Notes under the pieces: model-generated
Seen by the model: only the letters and a program-made list of their open reading frames with translations
The model's database searches: none
What the model was told of the DNA's origin: nothing
Origin: CAYQDF01 sp964416175
Lineage (GTDB): Bacteria > Chloroflexota > Anaerolineae > Anaerolineales > UBA4823
DNA: 12,266 nucleotides
NCBI GenBank assembly: GCA_964416175.1
Contig: CAYQDF010000096.1
Coordinates: 1-12,266, forward strand
Reading direction: 5' to 3'
Program-made: the position numbers and the translations under genes
Shown: positions 7,460 through 12,266 of the stretch, piece by piece
Layout of the letters: each line of letters begins with the position of its first letter
Position numbering within the stretch: position 1 is the first letter of the stretch

Positions 7460-8056
7460 ATGGAGCTCCAGTTCGCAGCGATCCCGGCAGCAGCCGCCCT
7501 CCTGTTGACCGGTACGCTCTTATTGGTCAGCCGGGACTGGCGTTTCAGCGTCTTTGTGCTTGCTCTTCAGTACTTTGGGGTGTTCGTCCTGATCGCATTG
7601 AGCTGGCCGTTCGAGTTAGCGGTGATAAAACTGGTCACTGGCTGGATATCTGGGGCAATCCTGGGGCTGGCGCTGGTGAATACGCGCGAAGAGGTGCAGG
7701 AAGAGGAGGTCTTGACCCTGTCTGGCTCGATTTTCAGAGTCTTATTGGCGGTTCTCGCTTTATTGATAGCCTATTCGGTCGGTTTACGCCTGGTGGTCTG
7801 GCTGCCCGAACTCGAGCTTGAACAGGCGATCGGAGGGATGGCCTTGATCCTTGTGGGCTTGATTCATCTGGGATTAACTTCACTCCCGCTGCGAGTTGTG
7901 CTTGGGCTGCTGACGGTTATGAGTGGATTTGAAATTCTCTACGCGGGGATTGAACGATCTGCACTCGTCATCGGTCTGTTGGCTTTCGTCAGCCTGGGTC
8001 TGGCGTTTACCGGCGCTTACATGCTCGTCGTATCGACGCTGGAGGAAGCAGAGTGA
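7460..8056 (+). CDS. Small membrane protein with a NuoK/HyfE-like C-terminal half
   Basis: This 198-residue protein has about six hydrophobic segments. The first half (15-75) holds two or three helices, including AVIKLVTGWISGAILGLAL (54-72), with the only lysine (57) of the protein. An acidic loop, TREEVQEEEV (75-84), follows. The second half (124-191) reads like NuoK or HyfE. SLPLRVVLGLLTVMSGFEILYAG has its glutamate (158) where NuoK carries the helix-2 Glu36, while the second NuoK glutamate in helix 3 appears missing (GLAFTGAYMLV, 180-190). A joined NuoJ-like plus NuoK-like protein is my reading. A MnhB/C-type relation is the alternative. AAAGGAA at 7447-7453 supports ATG 7460 over GTG 7457. 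The end overlaps the next gene by four bases (GTGA), indicating translational coupling and a shared complex. Confidence 0.65.
   Translation: MELQFAAIPAAAALLLTGTLLLVSRDWRFSVFVLALQYFGVFVLIALSWPFELAVIKLVTGWISGAILGLALVNTREEVQEEEVLTLSGSIFRVLLAVLALLIAYSVGLRLVVWLPELELEQAIGGMALILVGLIHLGLTSLPLRVVLGLLTVMSGFEILYAGIERSALVIGLLAFVSLGLAFTGAYMLVVSTLEEAE
8041..8047 (+). promoter_or_regulatory. Ribosome binding site supporting the GTG start at 8053
   Basis: GGAGGAA lies within the last codons of the preceding gene and ends five bases before GTG 8053. The start codon overlaps the preceding TGA stop as GTGA (8053-8056). This is a strong site at the correct distance and justifies the non-ATG start and the coupling of the two genes. 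Confidence 0.75.
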
Positions 8057-9465
8057 ACACCTCGTTTATCTGGATCGTCTTCCCGGGCGTGATCGCGGTG
8101 TTCTGCCTGTTCCTCCAGCGCCGGGAGTCCATGGTCGCAATCCTTGGGACGCTCACCGCGCTCTTACTCGCTGCATTGGCTTACTGGCTGCCTTCAGCAG
8201 AGCAATGGACGATCGGTCCCTGGAACCTGTCCATCAGCGACACCTGGTCTGTGTTAGGCAGGCAATTCGTCCTTTCTGAGGCCGATCGACCGGCATTGAT
8301 CGTGCTCTATCTGGCGGTCGGGCTCTGGTTCGGAGCGGTGCCGATAGCAAGACCTGGTAGACACTTCGTCCCTTTCAGCCTGGGAGTCGTTACACTGCTA
8401 ACTGCAGCCATTGCGGTCGACCCGTTCCTCTATGCGGCGTTGCTGGTGGAGATGGCGGTGCTGTTGAGCATACCCACCCTGATCACCTCCGGAAGCCGGG
8501 TTGGGCGTGGGGTCATCCGCTACCTGACTTTCCAGACGTTGGGTGTGCCTTTTATACTTTTCGCGGGATGGATGCTGACAGGCGTCGAAGTCACTCCCGG
8601 CGATCAGAGCCTCATCCTGCGGGCCGGGGCATTCCTTGGATTCGGTTTTGCTTTTCTCCTGGCTGTTTTCCCATTTCACACCTGGATACCGATGCTGGCG
8701 AGAGAATCTCATCCTTACGCGGCCGGCTTCGTGTTCCTTTTATTTCCCGGAGCGATTGGTGTTTTCGGCCTGAGTTTCCTCGAGCGTTATGTCTGGTTGA
8801 GAGAGGCACCCGGCACATATGCTCTCTTGCTGGTCGCAGGCGCCGTGATGGTGTTTACTGCCGGGCTGTGGTCTGCTTTCCAGAGAGACCTTGGTCGACT
8901 GATGGGCTTTGCCCTGCTCCTGGACACCGGCTTTTCATTCCTTGCTCTCAGCCAGGCTCACGGGGAACGGGCAGTCGCTTTCCTGATTTTGTTCTTTGCC
9001 GCATTGATCCCCCGAGGTGTGAGCATGGGGGTCTGGGCTCTATGTTTGTCCTTCTTACGCCGTAAGGCAGGCGGGCTGGATTTCGGACAGGTGATCGGGT
9101 TGGGAAGGGAGCATCCGGTCTTGCTGGTGAGTATGACGATCGCCATTTTCAGTCTGGCAGGGCTTCCGGTCCTGGGCAGTTACCCAATCCGGCTGGCAAT
9201 CCTGCAAAGTCTGTCATCGATTTCTCCACATGTCGTGTTTCTCGCTTTATTCGGCAGCCTCGGGCTGCTCATCGGCGGGATTCGGGCCTTGACTGTTTTC
9301 CTGGATCATCCGGAGCAGGCAAAGTGGAAGTTATCAGAACCCAGGCTGCTGGCGGTTTATCTTCTACTCGGGACCATCGGGCTGGTACTGTTCGGGCTGG
9401 TTCCACAGCTGCTCACCCAGGCCTTCGCAGACCTGCTCGCGGTCTTCGCGGCAGCCAATCCTTAA
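8053..9465 (+). CDS. Proton-conducting-transporter-like subunit (NuoM/N, HyfB, MrpD superfamily) lacking channel lysines
   Basis: This 470-residue protein, with about 13-14 membrane helices, is the most recognisable antiporter-like subunit of the block. Glu133 in ALLVEMAVLLSIP matches the essential helix-5 glutamate. AVFPFHTWIP (204-213) matches the P.H.W.P signature after helix 7. SAFQRDLGRLMGFALLLDTGF (274-294) matches the helix-10 'dlKR..AysS..H.G' region with the histidine gone. FSLAGLPVLGSYPIRLAIL (366-384) is the helix-12 GIP region, with Arg380 where NuoN has its lysine. Leu202 stands where NuoM has the helix-7 lysine and about Ala234 stands for the helix-8 lysine. The whole protein has three lysines (338, 424, 426), none in a membrane core. 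These assignments come from motif alignment by eye. It presumably forms a membrane complex with the two preceding products. Ion transport is uncertain. Confidence 0.8.
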   Translation: MNTSFIWIVFPGVIAVFCLFLQRRESMVAILGTLTALLLAALAYWLPSAEQWTIGPWNLSISDTWSVLGRQFVLSEADRPALIVLYLAVGLWFGAVPIARPGRHFVPFSLGVVTLLTAAIAVDPFLYAALLVEMAVLLSIPTLITSGSRVGRGVIRYLTFQTLGVPFILFAGWMLTGVEVTPGDQSLILRAGAFLGFGFAFLLAVFPFHTWIPMLARESHPYAAGFVFLLFPGAIGVFGLSFLERYVWLREAPGTYALLLVAGAVMVFTAGLWSAFQRDLGRLMGFALLLDTGFSFLALSQAHGERAVAFLILFFAALIPRGVSMGVWALCLSFLRRKAGGLDFGQVIGLGREHPVLLVSMTIAIFSLAGLPVLGSYPIRLAILQSLSSISPHVVFLALFGSLGLLIGGIRALTVFLDHPEQAKWKLSEPRLLAVYLLLGTIGLVLFGLVPQLLTQAFADLLAVFAAANP

Positions 9466-9474
9466 GCGGGTTAA

Positions 9475-9483
9475 TGCTATAAT
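9475..9483 (+). promoter_or_regulatory. Extended -10 promoter upstream of the coiled-coil gene
   Basis: TGCTATAAT is a perfect extended -10 (TGn followed by TATAAT at 9478-9483). It begins ten bases after the stop of the membrane gene (9463-9465). The -35 region about 17 bases upstream (around 9455-9460) does not resemble TTGACA, which is normal for extended -10 promoters. Transcription would begin near 9490 and leave a leader of about 50 bases before ATG 9539. It probably also serves selB, which follows with no sign of a terminator. Confidence 0.65.
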
Positions 9484-9527
9484 TCGCTGATCCAGGTGTT
9501 GGTAAGCACGAAACGAACGTTCTGGAT

Positions 9528-9533
9528 GGAGGG
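9528..9533 (+). promoter_or_regulatory. Ribosome binding site of the coiled-coil gene
   Basis: GGAGGG ends five bases before ATG 9539 and fixes the start. It is among the best ribosome sites in the window. Confidence 0.7.
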
Positions 9534-9538
9534 CTTCG

Positions 9539-10717
9539 ATGGAAATCGATCAGATACAAAAGCGGCTTGATTGGCTGGATGAAGAACGGCGAAAAGATAA
9601 GGACATCATCGCACGCCAGGAAAAGCGGATCGCATCCCTGGAAGGGAACATCAACGCCGCCCATCAGCAGATCAAAGAACTTGCCGGCGAGATCGCCCGA
9701 CTGTCAATGCTCACAACTCGCATGGACGATTACGATAACGCCCTGCTGCAGCAGCGCGTCGAGAACAATCGACAGTTCGAAGAAGTGGAAAAACAGGCGA
9801 AGAAGCGTGAAGAAGAGATGGAAAAAGTCCGGCGAGTCGAAATGCGGGCGGTAGATTCCAACCTGGCGGAATTGCGGAAGGAAATCGAAGCCATTGCCGG
9901 AATGCGGAGAGCGCTTCAAGTGCGTGTTGAGGAGGAACAACGCCTCTCACGCGAGCTAGACGAACTTACTGCCAAGATATTGGACATCCAGAGGAGCGAG
10001 GAGGAATTCACTCGGATCTATAAGCTGGTCGAAGACGGGCGGCGGCAGGATTCGAAACGTCTGGTGGACCTGCAGGGGGAAGTCACTGCATTGCGCAAGC
10101 GGGCTGACGAGCAGCGTGGTCAAATCGAGCTCGTCCTGGCGAACATCCGAAAAGTCGAAGGACGCCTGAACGAGACTGCTGCGCTGGAAACCGAACGCCG
10201 GGAAGCCCAAGTTGCTTTTCTTGAGAGGCAGGCGCTCCTGCAGGTCGAACACGAACGGATCTGGAAGGAATGGGCAGCCCGGATCGACGCGGTGGACACC
10301 ACGGCAGCCGAAATGGAGAATCACCTGCAATCCCTGGAGAAGATTCAGGGGACCGTCAAGCGTTTGATGGAATCCACAGAAGACCTGCTCCAGCGAGTCG
10401 AGAGGCGGATCAACGAGATCACAGAAGTGCAGCGGCTGGGTGAGGAGCGGTTCAGGCAGGAATGGGTCACCTTCAAGGCGGATGACCAGAAACGATGGAC
10501 GAACTATACCCTTACACAGGAAGAACAACGATCCGAACTGGCGCGCAGCCTGGATAGAATCGATAGCCAGCTCACACTATTCGAAGACAGTTTACAGGAG
10601 ATGCAGGACATCTTCCAGCTGATGAACGAAGAGACTGAAAGACGCCTCCAGTCCCTCTTATCCCTGGCGCACGATTGGGTCGCAGCCTACGAACGGGTGG
10701 GCGGGCGCGGCCGCTGA
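9539..10717 (+). CDS. Long coiled-coil protein, unknown function
   Basis: I do not recognise a family. The 392-residue product is rich in Glu, Arg, Gln, Lys and Leu. Almost its whole length shows heptad-like spacing (clear at 1-60, 85-150, 170-245, 255-300 and 325-375). It contains no proline and no cysteine at all. There is no signal peptide or membrane segment, so it should be a cytoplasmic, elongated alpha-helical rod. Tryptophan-containing interruptions at WKEWAARID (242-250), EEWV-type sequence near 308 and KRWTNY (318-323) may be hinges. A short Gly/Arg-rich end (VGGRGR) closes it. It has its own promoter and ribosome site and precedes selB by 46 bases. Similarity to SMC, tropomyosin or myosin rods in a search would be compositional and should not be used for naming. 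A scaffold or spacer role is a guess. Confidence 0.8.
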   Translation: MEIDQIQKRLDWLDEERRKDKDIIARQEKRIASLEGNINAAHQQIKELAGEIARLSMLTTRMDDYDNALLQQRVENNRQFEEVEKQAKKREEEMEKVRRVEMRAVDSNLAELRKEIEAIAGMRRALQVRVEEEQRLSRELDELTAKILDIQRSEEEFTRIYKLVEDGRRQDSKRLVDLQGEVTALRKRADEQRGQIELVLANIRKVEGRLNETAALETERREAQVAFLERQALLQVEHERIWKEWAARIDAVDTTAAEMENHLQSLEKIQGTVKRLMESTEDLLQRVERRINEITEVQRLGEERFRQEWVTFKADDQKRWTNYTLTQEEQRSELARSLDRIDSQLTLFEDSLQEMQDIFQLMNEETERRLQSLLSLAHDWVAAYERVGGRGR

Positions 10718-10763
10718 GCTGGTTCACTGACTGATCTTTGCCTGGCATCAGGAGCGTAAATCG

Positions 10764-12266
10764 ATGCGGGTTGTCGGGACAGCGGGGCATGTCGACCATG
10801 GGAAGTCGACTCTGGTCGAGGCATTAACGGGGATTAACCCCGACCGCCTGAAAGAAGAGCGTGAACGGCAGATGACGATCGATCTCGGATTCGCCTGGTT
10901 GAAATTGCCAGGGGGAGAAGAGGTCGGGATCGTCGATGTGCCTGGGCACCGGGATTTTATCGAGAACATGCTGGCAGGCGTGGGGGGCATCGATGCGGCG
11001 CTGTTTGTGATCGCGGCGGACGAAGGTGTTATGCCGCAGACTCGCGAACACCTGGCGATCCTCGATATCCTTCAGATCAAGGGGGGAGTGATCGCCCTGA
11101 CAAAAATCGATCTCGTCCCGGACAAAGAGTGGCTGGACCTAATCGAGGAGGAGGTGAACCAGACGGTGGCGGGGACCGTCCTGGATCAGGCCCCAATCGT
11201 GCGCGTCTCCGCCCGTCAGGGTGCAGGGCTGGACGAACTGCTGTCCGCTTTGAGCAGCTGCCTGTCGGACCAGCCGCCACGCCCAGATTTAGGAAGGCCG
11301 CGCCTTCCGATCGACCGGGTCTTCTCGATCGCCGGATTCGGAACGGTCGTCACCGGCACGCTCAGCGATGGAAGCCTGTACATCGGGGAGGAGGTCGAGA
11401 TCCTGCCCAGGGGGATCCGCGGCCGCATTCGTAGCCTGCAAACTCACAAACGGAAAGAAGAGGTAGCCGTCCCGGGCAGCCGGACGGCGGTCAACCTTTC
11501 TGGAGTAAACCTGGAGCAGGTCAACCGGGGAGATGTCATTTGCCACCCCGGCGACTACCGCCCGACTCAGCGTCTGGATGTCCGGTTCAGATTGCTGCCG
11601 GATGCCAGCCGGCCCCTGGAGCATAACACCGAGGTAAAACTGTACCTTGGCGCAGCGGAGGTGGTAGCCAGGGTGCGCCTGATCGGGAAGAATGTGCTCC
11701 TCCCAGGAGAAGAAGGCTGGCTGCAGCTCGAAGTGCGTCAGCCGGTCGTGGCTGTCCGCGGCGATAGATATATCCTGAGGCGACCTTCGCCGGGTGAGAC
11801 GTTGGGTGGAGGATCTGTGCTTGACCCGCATCCGAAAGGTCGGCACAAGCGATTCTCGACGGGGGTCATTGAGCGGTACGAATCCCTGGCTGCCGGCACC
11901 CCTGCGGACATCCTGCTCCAGACCCTGGCAGCTTCAGGAGCGGCGCTGCTGCGGGAGGTCATTGTACGGTCTAACCTCGAAAAAGATGCAGCGGAACAGG
12001 CACTTGCTGATCTGCTCGAATCAGGGGAGATGGTGGTCCTGGATTCAAGAGGCGGCGAACTGTCGTCAACCAGCGATGCGCTGGTTATCGGACGGTCTGC
12101 CTGGGAGCGGCAATCTGCGCAGGCCGTGAAAGAGGTCGAAGCGTACCATCGGAGTTACCCTCTCCGTCGGGGGATGCCGCGTGAGGAATTGAAAAGTCGC
12201 CTGAAGCTCCCGCCGCGGCTTTTCAACGCGTCCCTGGAGAAGCTGATCGCGGCTGGCAGCCTTCTC
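10764..12266 (+). CDS. selB: Selenocysteine-specific elongation factor SelB, 3' end outside the window
   Basis: SelB is the GTP-binding translation factor that carries Sec-tRNA(Sec) to UGA codons followed by a SECIS element. The GTPase motifs are present. These are GHVDHGKST (8-16), the switch I segment ERQMTIDLGFA (34-44, Thr38), DVPGHRDF (58-65), TKID (113-116) and VSARQG (148-153). RVFSIAGFGTVVTGTL (185-200) is the start of the EF-Tu-like domain 2 in SelB form. The remainder covers domain 3 and the first winged-helix modules. TIDLGFA after the switch threonine is the SelB hallmark that separates it from EF-Tu. The frame is open for 501 codons to the last base. Full SelB proteins are usually about 600-640 residues, so the final mRNA-binding winged helices are missing here. 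The start ATG 10764 has GGAG (10751-10754) nine bases upstream. No selA, selC or selD is seen within the window. Confidence 0.95.
   Translation, partial: MRVVGTAGHVDHGKSTLVEALTGINPDRLKEERERQMTIDLGFAWLKLPGGEEVGIVDVPGHRDFIENMLAGVGGIDAALFVIAADEGVMPQTREHLAILDILQIKGGVIALTKIDLVPDKEWLDLIEEEVNQTVAGTVLDQAPIVRVSARQGAGLDELLSALSSCLSDQPPRPDLGRPRLPIDRVFSIAGFGTVVTGTLSDGSLYIGEEVEILPRGIRGRIRSLQTHKRKEEVAVPGSRTAVNLSGVNLEQVNRGDVICHPGDYRPTQRLDVRFRLLPDASRPLEHNTEVKLYLGAAEVVARVRLIGKNVLLPGEEGWLQLEVRQPVVAVRGDRYILRRPSPGETLGGGSVLDPHPKGRHKRFSTGVIERYESLAAGTPADILLQTLAASGAALLREVIVRSNLEKDAAEQALADLLESGEMVVLDSRGGELSSTSDALVIGRSAWERQSAQAVKEVEAYHRSYPLRRGMPREELKSRLKLPPRLFNASLEKLIAAGSLL

Noticed and set aside
9956..10528. 190-codon minus-strand open frame opposite the coiled-coil gene
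   Set aside because: It mirrors the Glu/Lys/Gln-rich repeats (hence its Phe/Leu/Ser composition) and has no independent support.
10707..11426. Two GCGGCCGC octamers
   Set aside because: Both are explained by Gly-Arg codons in GC-rich genes. They are not evidence of cloning or recombination.

Overview
The window is an all-plus-strand, moderately GC-rich bacterial segment of eight consecutive protein genes plus one small gene inside the membrane block. It is densely packed, and the longest gap is about 100 bases (2189-2288). I see no rRNA, tRNA, insertion sequence, CRISPR array or clear rho-independent terminator. The style of the proteins (a TrpB-like PLP enzyme beside a D-hydantoinase, degenerate complex I-like membrane subunits, a SelB with a RQMT switch I loop) reminds me of Chloroflexota, perhaps Anaerolineae. 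That placement is an impression from family resemblance and has not been tested by a search.

Region 1 (2-2188) holds the 3' part of a threonine synthase gene whose beginning lies outside the window, then a GtrB/DPM-type membrane glycosyltransferase of family 2. Region 2 (2289-5784) is a probable functional unit. It has a fold-type II PLP enzyme of the tryptophan-synthase-beta superfamily, a small uncharacterised protein that I read as PUA/EVE-like, and a dihydropyrimidinase/D-hydantoinase with a complete metal site. Region 3 (5851-9465) encodes three membrane proteins in tight succession. Two resemble the antiporter-like subunits NuoL/M/N but lack the channel lysines. Between them sits a protein with a NuoK/HyfE-like second half. 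No other complex I, Mrp or hydrogenase subunit is present.

Region 4 (9466-12266) starts with an extended -10 promoter that overlaps the end of the membrane block. It drives a 392-residue, proline-free and cysteine-free coiled-coil protein, followed 46 bases later by selB, the selenocysteine-specific elongation factor. selB runs off the window after 501 codons. SelB implies that the organism makes selenoproteins, although selA, selC and selD are not in view.

The points most worth a second look are the antiporter-like subunits without channel lysines, the PLP enzyme / EVE-like / hydantoinase cluster, and the proline-free coiled-coil protein with its own promoter next to selB.
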